A stretch of DNA of 64,000 bases from CAWGJF01 sp963822905 (GCA_963822905.1 CAWGJF010000001.1:1798001-1862000); one strand, 5' to 3'; numbered from the stretch's first letter, positions 38,649 to 48,190 are shown. Notes: generated by a model not told the origin, from the letters alone. Made by a program: numbers and translations.

Positions 38649-39827
38649 ATGAATTTTTACTTAAGAGACTCTTCTCTAAGCACTTTGGACCAGCTCATCT
38701 GGTGGAATATTGTTGCTTTGGTTTTATTTCTGATTTTTTCTGTTGCTGCAGGACAGGCTCTTGCAATAATTCTGGTTTTACTTTTTATCATTAAATCCGT
38801 TAACCAGAAGAAAATTGGAATTGAGAAAAACCCGCTCATTATTCCCTTTATTGTTTTCATCATTTCAAGGATTCTTGCTGTTCTTGTATCTGAATATCCC
38901 GAACATAGTCTTCAATCTTTAAACAAAGAAATATTTTTCTACATAATATTATTTGCCCTGCTGAGCTTTCCTTATTTGGTTAAAAAAGAAAATCTAAAGT
39001 TTATATTAAGGCTTTTATTTGTTACTGCAATTTTAGCAGCTTTAATCGGAACAATTAAAGTACTTACTGGAATGAATGTTCGTGCAAGCTCAACAACTTC
39101 AGGTTATTATACTTTGGGAATGTATTTATGTGTAATATTTTCAATGATTCTTGTATTGGGCAGAAATAAAGAATTAGTATTTTCAAGAATCCTTTGGGGT
39201 TTAATCCTAATATTATTATTAGTAGGAATTTTGCTTACGCAGAACAGAATTCATTGGGCACTTGCAGGTTTTTTTATTTTAGTAATAGGATTAGCCAGGG
39301 AAAGAATTCTGCTTGCAGTTTCAATTTTGTTTCTTGTAATTGTAATTCTATTAACCCCAACACTTTCCGAAAGATTTAGCCAGTTGATTCATTTTACCCA
39401 AAATTTTTCTGATCGGGATATTCTATGGAAAGGCGCTTTTAAAATTTTTGATCAGCATCCATTATTTGGATTTGGAACAAGAACATTCAGAGAAATCTTT
39501 CCTTTGTTCGATCAATTAACTGATAAAGGAATTAATGGGTGGCATTGCGATTATATTCAGGTATATATTGAAGGTGGTATAATTGGTTTTCTTACTTTTA
39601 TTTGGCTCGTGATTTCTATTTTCTTTTTTGGTATTAGAAACCTAAAAAGACTCAAAGGTGATAAATTTTTATTAGATATAAATTTATCAATCCTAACAGG
39701 TTTAAGTGTTTTATTTGCTACATCATTAGTCGGCGGTTTTTTTCTTGATCCGATTTGTTCTTTGCTGTTTCAATTCTTATTTGCTATACAAGTATTGCTT
39801 CTTAATGTTAACAAAGCCAATGAATAA
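38649..39827 (+). CDS. O-antigen ligase / polymerase-like membrane protein
   Basis: 392-residue inner-membrane protein with about ten helices, resembling the Wzy_C/WaaL family that moves glycans onto lipid A or polymerises them. A periplasmic loop near residues 250-305 has the family pattern DRDILWKGAFKIFDQHPLFG then FGTRTFREIFP and WHCDYIQVYIEGGIIGF. No sugar gene is next to it. Cannot tell ligase from polymerase. Confidence 0.8.
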   Translation: MNFYLRDSSLSTLDQLIWWNIVALVLFLIFSVAAGQALAIILVLLFIIKSVNQKKIGIEKNPLIIPFIVFIISRILAVLVSEYPEHSLQSLNKEIFFYIILFALLSFPYLVKKENLKFILRLLFVTAILAALIGTIKVLTGMNVRASSTTSGYYTLGMYLCVIFSMILVLGRNKELVFSRILWGLILILLLVGILLTQNRIHWALAGFFILVIGLARERILLAVSILFLVIVILLTPTLSERFSQLIHFTQNFSDRDILWKGAFKIFDQHPLFGFGTRTFREIFPLFDQLTDKGINGWHCDYIQVYIEGGIIGFLTFIWLVISIFFFGIRNLKRLKGDKFLLDINLSILTGLSVLFATSLVGGFFLDPICSLLFQFLFAIQVLLLNVNKANE

Positions 39828-39958
39828 ATCCATTTTGTATACTTGATTTAACTTACATTAATTGAAATATAAATATTATTTTCTTGATCTAAATAATTAA
39901 AATGTTAACAATAAAATTAAATATTAAATAAACTTTATTTATTGAAGGCGAAAATATA

Positions 39959-41974
39959 ATGGGTAAAAATCAGATAGTTGAAATCAGTGATATTAAAAAA
40001 CTCGCAGCGAATACAATCCGGATATTAACAGCAGAAGCTGTTCAAAAAGCAAATTCCGGTCATCCCGGAATGCCGATGGGAATGGCCGATGTTGCAATGA
40101 TTTTATGGACAGAATTTCTCAGTCATAATCCTGATGATTCTAAGTGGATTAATAGGGACAGGTTTGTTCTCTCAGCTGGTCACGGTTCTATGCTGCTTTA
40201 TTCTCTTCTCCATTTAAGTGGGTATGATTGCACAATTGATGATTTAAAATCTTTCAGGCAGTGGGGAAGCAGAACTCCCGGACATCCTGAATATGGAATG
40301 CTTCCCGGAATTGAAACTACAACAGGACCATTGGGACAAGGTTTTGGAAATGGTGTGGGAATGGCACTCGCTGCAAAAATGATGTCTGTAAGATTTAATG
40401 ATGATAAAAACCAGCTAATTGGAAATCATTTTATTTATGGAATTGTAAGCGATGGTGATTTAATGGAAGGTGTTTCTCATGAAGCTGCTTCAATTGCCGG
40501 TCATCTTAAGCTTAACAACATTATTTATTTTTATGACGATAACCATATAACAATTGACGGAAACACGAATCTCACATTTTCAGAGGATATCAAAAAAAGA
40601 TTTGAAGCATACAATTGGAATACAATTACAATTATTGCTTACAATCACGAAGAAATCAGAAATGCAATAATATCTGCGCAGAAGGAAACAGAGAGACCAA
40701 CCTTAATTATTACACACTCACATATCGGTTATGGAAGTCCGAACAAAGTTGATACAGCGTCAGTTCACGGTTCAGCTTTGGGTGAAGATGAATTAAAGGC
40801 AACGAAGAAGAATCTTAACTGGAATTATGAACAGGAATTTTACGTGCCTGAAGAAGTTAAAGAGCTTTTCAATTCTCGTAAAAAAGAACTGCTAAAGAAT
40901 TACGAGGATTGGCAGAAGAAATTTAATAACTGGAGGAAAGAGAACCCTGATAAAACAGATTTGTTACAAAAATATTTGGATGGTTTTGTCCCTGATAACC
41001 TGGAAGAAGAATTGCTTGCTGCAGCTCCAAAAGAATCTTTAGCGTCAAGATCACTTTCCAGTAAAGTTATTCAGAAGATTGCCGAGCTTGTTCCAAATGT
41101 GATTGGCGGTTCGGCTGATCTTCATCCCTCAACAAACACTTACATGAAAGAATATGATGCAATTGCTCCCGGAAAATTCTCTGGAAGGAATTTTCATTAT
41201 GGAATTCGTGAACACGGGATGGGAAGTATTTTGAACGGGATATCACTTTATGGCGGATTCAAACCATTCGGAGCTACATTTTTTGTTTTCTCGGATTATA
41301 TGCGACCTACAATTCGTCTTGCCTCAATTATGGAACAACCTGTTGTGTATGTATTCACTCACGACAGTATTTTTCTCGGTGAAGATGGACCAACGCACCA
41401 GCCGATTGAGCATCTTGCTGTGTTGAGAGCCATTCCTTATGTTACTGTAATTCGTCCTGCGGATGGTTATGAAGTTGCGATGGCGTGGGCTTATGCACTG
41501 AGAAATAAAAAATACCCGGTTGCAATAATTCTAACCCGTCAGAAAATTGAACAGGTTGAGCGTGATGCTGATTTTGATCCAAAAGAGATTGCAAAAGGCG
41601 CTTATATTGTTTCAAAAGAAAAAGGCAGCAAGCCTGATTTAATAATTGCTGGAACCGGTTCCGAACTTCCTGTTGCAATTGGCGCAAAGAAAATACTTGA
41701 AAAAAATTTTTCCGTTAGAGCAGTCTCAATTCCATCCAGAGAAATATTTGAAAAGCAGGATGAGGAATATAAAACAAAAGTATTTCCTGCCGATGTTCCG
41801 GTTGTTCTGGTAGAAGCTGCTGAACCATTCGGCTGGGGGGATTTATTCAGAGGAAAATTACTAACAATTGGAATTAACAGGTTTGGAGCATCTGCACCAT
41901 ACAAAATTCTACAGGATAAATTTGGCTTTACTGCTGAGCAGGTTGCAAAAAGAGTTAAAGAGTGGATAGGTTAA
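39959..41974 (+). CDS. tkt: transketolase
   Basis: Thiamine-diphosphate enzyme of the non-oxidative pentose phosphate pathway, 671 residues, the normal length. N-terminal NSGHPGMPMGMADVA, TPP-binding GDGDLMEGVSHEAASIAGHL and the DDNHITIDG stretch, then the pyrimidine domain with FVFSDYMRPTIRLASIM and the conserved THDSIFLGEDGPTHQPIEHL. AAGGCG lies about 8 bases before the ATG. It stands alone, with no terminator that I can see behind it. Confidence 0.97.
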   Translation: MGKNQIVEISDIKKLAANTIRILTAEAVQKANSGHPGMPMGMADVAMILWTEFLSHNPDDSKWINRDRFVLSAGHGSMLLYSLLHLSGYDCTIDDLKSFRQWGSRTPGHPEYGMLPGIETTTGPLGQGFGNGVGMALAAKMMSVRFNDDKNQLIGNHFIYGIVSDGDLMEGVSHEAASIAGHLKLNNIIYFYDDNHITIDGNTNLTFSEDIKKRFEAYNWNTITIIAYNHEEIRNAIISAQKETERPTLIITHSHIGYGSPNKVDTASVHGSALGEDELKATKKNLNWNYEQEFYVPEEVKELFNSRKKELLKNYEDWQKKFNNWRKENPDKTDLLQKYLDGFVPDNLEEELLAAAPKESLASRSLSSKVIQKIAELVPNVIGGSADLHPSTNTYMKEYDAIAPGKFSGRNFHYGIREHGMGSILNGISLYGGFKPFGATFFVFSDYMRPTIRLASIMEQPVVYVFTHDSIFLGEDGPTHQPIEHLAVLRAIPYVTVIRPADGYEVAMAWAYALRNKKYPVAIILTRQKIEQVERDADFDPKEIAKGAYIVSKEKGSKPDLIIAGTGSELPVAIGAKKILEKNFSVRAVSIPSREIFEKQDEEYKTKVFPADVPVVLVEAAEPFGWGDLFRGKLLTIGINRFGASAPYKILQDKFGFTAEQVAKRVKEWIG

Positions 41975-42014
41975 TTTATATCGTTTATCAATAATATTAT
42001 ATTAATGAATAAAT

Positions 42015-42146
42015 ATGGGAAGATGGACAAAAGAAATATCTGAGTTCATCAAATCTTTTAGTATCAATCCCATTTATCCTACAATGTTGCTAATGTTGTT
42101 TCTCAGTTATGTAAATTTGAAAAAAATAAAGAGATGGATGAGTTAG
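42015..42146 (+). CDS. possible small membrane protein
   Basis: 43-codon frame starting MGRWTKEISEF, with a hydrophobic middle (PTMLLMLFLSYVNL). It overlaps a second 40-codon frame (42134-42256). The two may be parts of one small protein split by an indel. No ribosome site. Confidence 0.25.
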   Translation: MGRWTKEISEFIKSFSINPIYPTMLLMLFLSYVNLKKIKRWMS

Positions 42147-42256
42147 TATTTCTTGATAAGGCGTATGCAACTTTGACTTGGATTGGAACAGGGTTAATTT
42201 TTATTGTTTTTATATTTAATATTTTAATAGACTTTAAAATTATAAATCAGAATTAA
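42134..42256 (+). CDS. possible small membrane protein
   Basis: 40-codon frame MDELVFLDKAYATLTWIG then a hydrophobic helix (LIFIVFIFNILI). It overlaps the preceding 43-codon frame by 13 bases. Weak evidence, only length and hydrophobicity. Confidence 0.25.
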   Translation: MDELVFLDKAYATLTWIGTGLIFIVFIFNILIDFKIINQN

Positions 42257-42260
42257 GTAT

Positions 42261-42348
<88 letters not shown>

Positions 42349-42499
42349 GAATTGTAAGCCCGCAAATATATTAAATAGCTGATTCCATTACAAAAAACAT
42401 CATTTATTTTAATTCTATTTAAACTATTTCTCCCAAAATTGAGGTTATAAATTAATTTATATAATTTAAATCTCCATTAAATTTCAATTTGATAAACCC

Positions 42500-43300
42500 G
42501 TGAGCAAGAAAATAGCAATAGCACTACCAAAAGGTGGAGTAGGGAAGACTACAACGGCTGTTAATCTTGCTGCGGGGCTGGCTATCGCTGGAAAAAAAAC
42601 TCTGCTAATTGATTTTGATCCTTCCGGAACTTGCACTGATAGTGTTGGCTACCGTCAGGAAGATCTGAAAGGGGATATATTCCAGGTATTCAGCTTTACA
42701 AAGTCTATTGAAAGTGTAATTCACAAAACGGAATTATTAAACCTTGATTTCATACCTTGCCAGGTTGTGACCGGCGAGATAGAAGAAAGAGTTGCAAGAC
42801 TTACAAGGAATATTTATCTGTTTAACAATATTCTTAATTCTGAAGCAATGGTTCCGTATGAATATATAATTCTTGATTGTCCGCCTTATCTCAGCGGTTT
42901 AACAACAATTGCACTTACTGCAGTCAACTCAGTTATTATGCCGATTAGAGCTGGTCAGTTTTCAATTATGGCATTGTTGAAAATGAGTAAACACATTGAT
43001 TGGGTAAGAGAAAAAATAAACAGGGAACTTAAGATCGAAGGGATTTTATACACGATGTATGAACAAAACACTAAAATCTGGGATTTGACTGATAAAGTAA
43101 TTAATAAATATTTCGAAAATCACAGGTTAAAAACAAAAATTCCAAAAAATATATCTCTGTCAATTGCTGAATTTTATCGGAAACCTTCAGTAATACATAA
43201 TGCAAATTGTAGAGGATCTCTTGCTTATTTTGCCCTGGTGAAAGAGATTATTGAAAAGAATAATAAGCAGTCAAATATTCGCAATTATTTTGAAAATTAA
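42500..43300 (+). CDS. orphan ParA/Soj-like ATPase
   Basis: 266-residue deviant-Walker ATPase. Motif A K11-GGVGKTT, then LLIDFDPSGTCTDSVG, and CPPYLSGLTTIALTAV. GTG start. It resembles chromosome- or plasmid-partition ATPases, but no ParB gene or parS site is next to it. The gene is framed by two divergently read tRNA-Ser genes, a position often used by integrative elements. Its C-terminal EFYRKPSVIHNANCRGSLAY is typical of Soj-like proteins. Could act in positioning another cargo. Confidence 0.88.
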   Translation: MSKKIAIALPKGGVGKTTTAVNLAAGLAIAGKKTLLIDFDPSGTCTDSVGYRQEDLKGDIFQVFSFTKSIESVIHKTELLNLDFIPCQVVTGEIEERVARLTRNIYLFNNILNSEAMVPYEYIILDCPPYLSGLTTIALTAVNSVIMPIRAGQFSIMALLKMSKHIDWVREKINRELKIEGILYTMYEQNTKIWDLTDKVINKYFENHRLKTKIPKNISLSIAEFYRKPSVIHNANCRGSLAYFALVKEIIEKNNKQSNIRNYFEN

Positions 43301-43307
43301 TACAACT

Positions 43308-43394
43308 GGAGAGGTGCCGGAGTGGTTGAACGGGGCGGTCTCGAAAACCGTTGTGGTACTTGTACCACCGAGAGTTCGAATCTCTCCCTCTCCG
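43308..43394 (+). tRNA. tRNA-Ser (anticodon CGA)
   Basis: 87-base class II tRNA: acceptor GGAGAGG / CCTCTCC, anticodon loop CTCGAAA in a GCGGT / ACCGT stem, variable arm with a GTGGTA / TACCAC stem, T-arm GAGAG-TTCGAAT-CTCTC. Its last 17 bases plus one are copied 314 bases downstream. Confidence 0.95.
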
Positions 43395-43395
43395 C
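43378..43395 (+). repeat. 18-base direct repeat, left copy (tRNA-Ser 3' end)
   Basis: GAATCTCTCCCTCTCCGC spans the end of the T-arm and acceptor stem of tRNA-Ser(CGA). An exact copy lies at 43692-43709. Together they bracket a GIY-YIG gene. Confidence 0.93.
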
Positions 43396-43407
43396 AAAAA
43401 CGCTGAA

Positions 43408-43671
43408 ATGAATTATGTTTATGTTTTATATAGCGAAAGATTGAAAAAACGATATGTTGGTTCAACTAAAGATTTTGAGAAACGAATTAAAGAACATAAT
43501 AATGGTAAAAGTAGATTTACTAAAGGAGGAATACCCTGGAAATTAATTTACAAAGAAGAATACTCAACTTTTAGTGAAGCTAGAAAAAGAGAACTGTTCT
43601 TAAAAACAGGAGCTGGAAGAAAATACTTGGATAATTATTATTCAGGTATTAGCAAGAGTTCTGAGCCGTAG
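43408..43671 (+). CDS. small GIY-YIG nuclease domain protein
   Basis: 87-residue single-domain GIY-YIG protein, a fold of one-metal DNA endonucleases. The motif appears as VYVLYS (Y5) and YVG (16-18), with R26 and E62 at the catalytic places. It resembles the YhbQ/UPF0213 group. The ATG is 13 bases after the tRNA-Ser gene, and the start is set by the beginning of the fold; no ribosome site. The stop codon lies inside a small GAGCC-GTA-GGCTC hairpin. Flanked by an 18-base duplication of the tRNA tail. Could be a homing-type or mobile nuclease, or a repair protein that moved with the repeat. Confidence 0.88.
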   Translation: MNYVYVLYSERLKKRYVGSTKDFEKRIKEHNNGKSRFTKGGIPWKLIYKEEYSTFSEARKRELFLKTGAGRKYLDNYYSGISKSSEP

Positions 43672-43735
43672 GCTCATCAGCCTCTGGCTGAGAATCTCTC
43701 CCTCTCCGCTCTACTTCACTAAAGTTTCGTAGAGC
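43663..43735 (+). repeat. Three short hairpins and the right tRNA tail copy
   Basis: In order: hairpin GAGCC-GTA-GGCTC (43663-43675), hairpin CAGCC-TCT-GGCTG (43678-43690), the second 18-base tRNA tail copy (43692-43709), and an inverted repeat GCTCTAC / GTAGAGC (43708-43735). This is the right end of the GIY-YIG element. Confidence 0.8.
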
Positions 43736-43776
43736 TTTGCCGCAGTCATTTTTGTAATTAATTTAATATTAGACTT

Positions 43777-43980
43777 ATGTTAAAATTTTTAAGCTATTTT
43801 GTTTTTATACTTTTGCTGGTCGGTTTGATCCTAAGCTCAACAGGATTTGTTAATAAGTCAAAAAAAAACGAATCCATTGAAGTTAAAATGATCAAAAATG
43901 GTTATAACACTATTTCAATAAAACAACTTGATAGTTTAAGCGCTGCTTCAAATTTATATTTTTCCAAATTTGTCAGGTAG
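43777..43980 (+). CDS. small hypothetical membrane protein
   Basis: 67 residues with an N-terminal hydrophobic helix (about 3-22, FLSYFVFILLLVGLILSS) and a short basic tail. Could be a membrane-anchored or exported small protein. No recognisable family and no ribosome site. It follows the right end of the GIY-YIG element. Confidence 0.45.
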   Translation: MLKFLSYFVFILLLVGLILSSTGFVNKSKKNESIEVKMIKNGYNTISIKQLDSLSAASNLYFSKFVR

Positions 43981-44125
43981 TTTTTCGACTCTTCATTGTG
44001 CATCCTGCTAAACCGTTTAGTTCCTTCAATCTTCCTCTTATCCAAATCTGATTTACACCGATGGTATTTTGAAATATATTCCAACCAAGATTAAAGTAAA
44101 TATTATCAATTCAATTGGTGGTTAA

Positions 44126-44545
44126 ATGAAAAAGTATTTCTTAGTTATTATCGTTTTGGTTCTGTCTAGCGTTGGTAATTTTGCAAGACAACCATTAATC
44201 AATCAGAAGGAAGCTCAATTAAAAAGGACAATTTCAAGCCTTCTGGATGGAATGAAATCAGATAACCTGGGCTTGAAATCCGGAAGTATCTACATGTTAG
44301 GTGAATTAAAAGTTAGTGATTCTGTTATTCCTCTAATGAAAATATTAAAAAATCAAAACGATGAAGAATTAAAAATTGCTGCTGCATTAGCTCTTTATAA
44401 AATAGGAGATAGCAGGGGAATGTATGCAATTAAAAGATCAGGAAAATTTGAAACTAATGGTCGGGTAAGGAAAATGTGTGATCTGTTCTATAAAAGTTTT
44501 AAAGATCAAAAAGAAATTAAAACTGAACTTGCTTCAGCCAACTAG
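44126..44545 (+). CDS. exported HEAT-like repeat protein
   Basis: 139 residues, signal peptide at the N terminus (MKKYFLVIIVLVLSSVGNFA) and then paired helices of the HEAT type: SGSIYMLGELKVSDSVIPLM and LKIAAALALYKIGDSRGMYA. Similar short HEAT proteins are common in Bacteroidota and have unknown partners. GGTGG 5 bases before the ATG. Followed by a terminator. Confidence 0.78.
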   Translation: MKKYFLVIIVLVLSSVGNFARQPLINQKEAQLKRTISSLLDGMKSDNLGLKSGSIYMLGELKVSDSVIPLMKILKNQNDEELKIAAALALYKIGDSRGMYAIKRSGKFETNGRVRKMCDLFYKSFKDQKEIKTELASAN

Positions 44546-44585
44546 TTTCCCTCCCAGACATCAGATATACATGCTACCCTGGAAG

Positions 44586-44613
44586 AGCCTCGTTTATAAA
44601 CGGGGCTTTTCTT
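44586..44613 (+). terminator. Rho-independent terminator after the HEAT-like gene
   Basis: Stem AGCCTCGTTT / AAACGGGGCT (one G-T pair) followed by TTTCTT. It separates the HEAT gene from the MATE gene. Confidence 0.8.
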
Positions 44614-44700
44614 ATTAATCAATTTGACCAACAACACATTCCTATTTCGACTTATCTCAGTTAAAGAAATATTCATTATTTTTATTTTCTTAATATTGAA

Positions 44701-46038
44701 ATGAAAACTTATAAGCAACATATTATCCAGACCTTAGAATTGGCTTACCCGGTGATAATCGGACAACTTGGATTTATTATGATGGGGGTAGTCGACAGTC
44801 TTATGGTTGGTAGATTAGGCTCAACACAGCTTGCCGCCGCTGCGCTAGGTAATAGTCTTACCTTTTTGATTTTTATAATAGGCATTGGTACATCAATGGC
44901 GGTTACGCCTTTGGTTGCAATTGCTGTAGGTGCTAAAAAATTTGAAGACTGTGGAATTTATTTCCGTCAATCACTCCTTGTAAATTCGTTATTAGCTTTA
45001 GTAATGATGGTTGTAACATACTTTGCTGCTGATCTAATTATGTTATTCGGTCAACCTGAAGAAGTAACAAGATATACAATATCATATACAAAAATTCTTG
45101 GTTTTGGTGCAATTCCAATGATGCTCTTTCAAACTTATAAACAGTTCATAGAAGGATTATCCATAATGCGCCCGGCAATGGTTATTGCATTAGTCGCAAA
45201 TGTTGTAAATGGTTTTACTAATTGGGTTTTGATTTATGGAAACCTGGGATTTCCATCCCTCGGATTAGATGGAGCAGGATTGGCGACTCTAGCTTCCAGG
45301 ATATTTATGGCAGCTGCAATTATGGTATTTGTGATGAATAATAAATTTTTCAAAAAATATGATGTGAGTTTTCATTTTAAAAGCATAAATGTTTCCGTAA
45401 TAAAGAAAATATTAGCATTGGGGTTACCAAGCGGGTTCCAATATTTTTTTGAAATCGGGGCTTTCTCTTTTGCTGTAATAATGGTTGGATGGTTGGGAAG
45501 AATTGATCTTGCTGCACACCAAATTGCAATAAATCTTGCTTCCATTTCGTTTATGGCAGCACTTGGAATTTCTGCTGCCGGAGGAATCAGGGTAGGAAAT
45601 GCAGTTGGAAGTCAGAGTATTTCGGAAACACGAAAAGCCGGTTTCGCTGCTATTTTTCTTGGATGTTCAATTATGTTTTGTGCAGGAGTTATTTTTATAC
45701 TATTCAGAAACGTATTGCCGACCTTTTATATCGATGAAAAGAATGTAATTGAAATTGCGTCTTCATTAATTGTTATTGCTGCACTATTTCAACTATCCGA
45801 TGGAACTCAGGCTGTTGGAATTGGAATTCTTCGTGGGTTAACTGATGTAAAGATTCCAACCGCGATTACTTTTATTGCTTACTGGATTGTTGGTCTGCCC
45901 GTTGGATATCTTTTAGGATTTATATTTGGTCTAGGTGTCCAGGGGGTTTGGATAGGTTTGCTTATCGGTCTTACAACTTCTGCAATTTTACTTACTCTCC
46001 GGTTTAATTCGAAGAGTAAGCAACTTGTTGTGGTCTAA
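44701..46038 (+). CDS. MATE family multidrug efflux transporter
   Basis: 445-residue, 12-helix inner-membrane antiporter of the NorM type, expelling cationic compounds by Na+ or H+ exchange. Two homologous halves are visible: YPVIIGQLGFIMMGVVDSLM at the N terminus and LGLPSGFQYFFEIGAFSF in the second half, with AAHQIAINLASISFMAALGI as a hallmark. The substrate is unknown. It is convergent with the peptidase gene, overlapping by four bases. Confidence 0.93.
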   Translation: MKTYKQHIIQTLELAYPVIIGQLGFIMMGVVDSLMVGRLGSTQLAAAALGNSLTFLIFIIGIGTSMAVTPLVAIAVGAKKFEDCGIYFRQSLLVNSLLALVMMVVTYFAADLIMLFGQPEEVTRYTISYTKILGFGAIPMMLFQTYKQFIEGLSIMRPAMVIALVANVVNGFTNWVLIYGNLGFPSLGLDGAGLATLASRIFMAAAIMVFVMNNKFFKKYDVSFHFKSINVSVIKKILALGLPSGFQYFFEIGAFSFAVIMVGWLGRIDLAAHQIAINLASISFMAALGISAAGGIRVGNAVGSQSISETRKAGFAAIFLGCSIMFCAGVIFILFRNVLPTFYIDEKNVIEIASSLIVIAALFQLSDGTQAVGIGILRGLTDVKIPTAITFIAYWIVGLPVGYLLGFIFGLGVQGVWIGLLIGLTTSAILLTLRFNSKSKQLVVV

Positions 46039-48170
46039 TTCAATAAATATTGTTTAAAATAATTTGTGATTTTCAAATAAAGCTGATACTTATCAACTCC
46101 TCTGACCCCATGCTGATGTCCGACATATGGATAGTAATCCAGATCTATTCCCAGGTGAGCAGCTTGTTCCGCAAAAAGCAAAGTGTTTTGCCAGACAACT
46201 GTAGGATCACTCGTCCCATGAACCAGTAATAATTTACCATTTAAATTTTGAACATAATTTAGAAGACTTGAATTCTTGTATCCATCAGGATTTGTTTGTG
46301 GCGTGTCCATATAGCGTTCGGTATACATTACTTCATAATAGCTCCAATCAATAACAGCTCCACCAGCAACACCAGCTTTAAAAACGTCCGGTGTTCTTGT
46401 CATTAATGAAGTAGTCATAAATCCACCATAGCTCCAACCAAAGATTCCAATGTTTTCGTCATCCACATAAGGAAGTGACTTTAAGTAATCGACGCCAGCT
46501 ATTTGATCTTTTATTTCTTCTGTTCCAAGATTTCTGAAAGTTACTTGTTCAAATTTTAATCCGCGGTTATAAGAACCACGATTATCAAGTGTAAAAATAA
46601 TAAATCCCTGTTCTGCCATATAGTTTAACCAAAGTCCGGCATTATATAACCATGAGTCTTCGATCAACTGTTCGTGAGGTCCTCCGTAAACATACACCAG
46701 TACAGGATACTTTTTCTGCTCATCAAAATCCGGTGGATAAATTATCCTTCCGAAAAGATCAAAACCATCTTCACTTTTGAGTTTGATGATTTCTGTCTTT
46801 CCAATTAAATATTCTGATAATGGATTAGGAGCTTCATAAACAGTTCTTATAAGTTTTCCATCGGAATCCAGCAGATTTAGTCTGTAAGGTGAATCAAAAC
46901 TTGTAAATTCATCCAGGAAATAATTGCAATGATTATTTTTTGTTACTTTATGAATTCCTGCCCCTGTTGTTAAAGGAGTATATTTATAATCATTAAGATT
47001 CAGTTTATAGAAATTCCTATCAAGTGGAGAATTTGCCGCAGCGGTAAAAAAAGCATAGACTCCAGTATCATCAAAACCATCAAATGAAGTTATTTCCCAA
47101 TCGTCTTTATTAATTTTATGAATTCGCGTTCCGGAAGCGTCATAAAGTGAAAGATGATTCCAACCTTCATTTCGTGACAACCATAAGAATATGTCCGGTT
47201 CGTTTTTATAGAAGATCGGCCCTTGCATCGGCTCGACATATTTATTATTATCTTCTTCAAAGAGAACTGAAACTTTGTCTCCGGTTTTCACATTGTACTT
47301 TATCAATTCCATATGATTTTGATCACGGTTAAGCTTATTTACATAAATAAATTTTTCATCAGGGCTCCAGGTGACTCCTGGTAGATACTGATCTGAGTTC
47401 GCTTCGGTTTTCAGAAAAATCGTTTTACCAGTTTTAAGATTATAAATACCAACTGAAACATATTCGCTCTGCATTCCAGCCATCGGATATTTAATCCATT
47501 TTACAGTTGCAGGATGATCATCAATATTTAAGATAGGATAATTTGTTACTTGTGATTCGTCCTTCCTGTAAAAAGCCAGATATTTTGAAGCTGGTGACCA
47601 GTATGTTCCTTTGGAAATTCCAAATTCATTCCGACTGACAATCTGACCGTTTACAGTTCCCTTGCTTGTATCACTTGTAACAGTAATTTGCTTTCCATCA
47701 AGGGAAATGAATAAGTTGTTATCAATTGTATATGCAATTTTATCTGCATCAATAAAATCTGAATTCTCACCGCCTTCAGCGATTTCATTTTTTACTTTTA
47801 GTTCTGAAGTCTGAACATTAAAAATCAAAAGCTTGTTTCCATTCCAAAACCAGATTTCGTTTTGACTGTACCAACTAAATAATGGGAAGGAATTCTGAAC
47901 ATCGAATTTAATTGCTTTCAAAGCTCCATTCAATTTGACCAAAGAAGTTAATTCCCCTCTGTCATTTCTGTCCACAGTTTCATAATAAAGTACATCATCT
48001 TTCACATAACTAAATTTATCAACTCCCGGAATCCAGGTAACCTGCAAAAGTTTTTGTGGAGATATTGATTTGCTTTCAAGGATTACTTGTTTTAATGTTA
48101 ATGATTGTTGTGCGGATAAAGAGACAATCAAAAAAAAAGTAAATGCTAATGTCTTTTTAATATGTAACAT
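46035..48170 (-). CDS. dipeptidyl peptidase IV-like S9 serine peptidase
   Basis: 711-residue exported protease with a signal peptide (LAFTFFLIVSLSAQQ). N-terminal beta-propeller (about 40-480) with repeated strands such as FSWYSQNEIWFWNGNKL, and a C-terminal alpha/beta-hydrolase domain with S580 (FGWSYGGF), D655 (HGTSDPTVVW) and H687 (GHQHGVRG). Removes N-terminal Xaa-Pro dipeptides in the periplasm or outside. GGGAG precedes the ATG. Twenty bases after the IF-2B-like gene. Confidence 0.94.
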   Translation of the reverse strand: MLHIKKTLAFTFFLIVSLSAQQSLTLKQVILESKSISPQKLLQVTWIPGVDKFSYVKDDVLYYETVDRNDRGELTSLVKLNGALKAIKFDVQNSFPLFSWYSQNEIWFWNGNKLLIFNVQTSELKVKNEIAEGGENSDFIDADKIAYTIDNNLFISLDGKQITVTSDTSKGTVNGQIVSRNEFGISKGTYWSPASKYLAFYRKDESQVTNYPILNIDDHPATVKWIKYPMAGMQSEYVSVGIYNLKTGKTIFLKTEANSDQYLPGVTWSPDEKFIYVNKLNRDQNHMELIKYNVKTGDKVSVLFEEDNNKYVEPMQGPIFYKNEPDIFLWLSRNEGWNHLSLYDASGTRIHKINKDDWEITSFDGFDDTGVYAFFTAAANSPLDRNFYKLNLNDYKYTPLTTGAGIHKVTKNNHCNYFLDEFTSFDSPYRLNLLDSDGKLIRTVYEAPNPLSEYLIGKTEIIKLKSEDGFDLFGRIIYPPDFDEQKKYPVLVYVYGGPHEQLIEDSWLYNAGLWLNYMAEQGFIIFTLDNRGSYNRGLKFEQVTFRNLGTEEIKDQIAGVDYLKSLPYVDDENIGIFGWSYGGFMTTSLMTRTPDVFKAGVAGGAVIDWSYYEVMYTERYMDTPQTNPDGYKNSSLLNYVQNLNGKLLLVHGTSDPTVVWQNTLLFAEQAAHLGIDLDYYPYVGHQHGVRGVDKYQLYLKITNYFKQYLLN

Positions 48171-48190
48171 TTTATAATCTCCCGAAATTA

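Noticed and set aside
43271..43465. Minus-strand frame of 64 codons over the tRNA-Ser gene (GEGEIRTLGGTSTTTVFE-like)
   Set aside because: It is the complement of tRNA-Ser(CGA) and the start of the GIY-YIG gene. Such frames are a known false call over tRNA genes.
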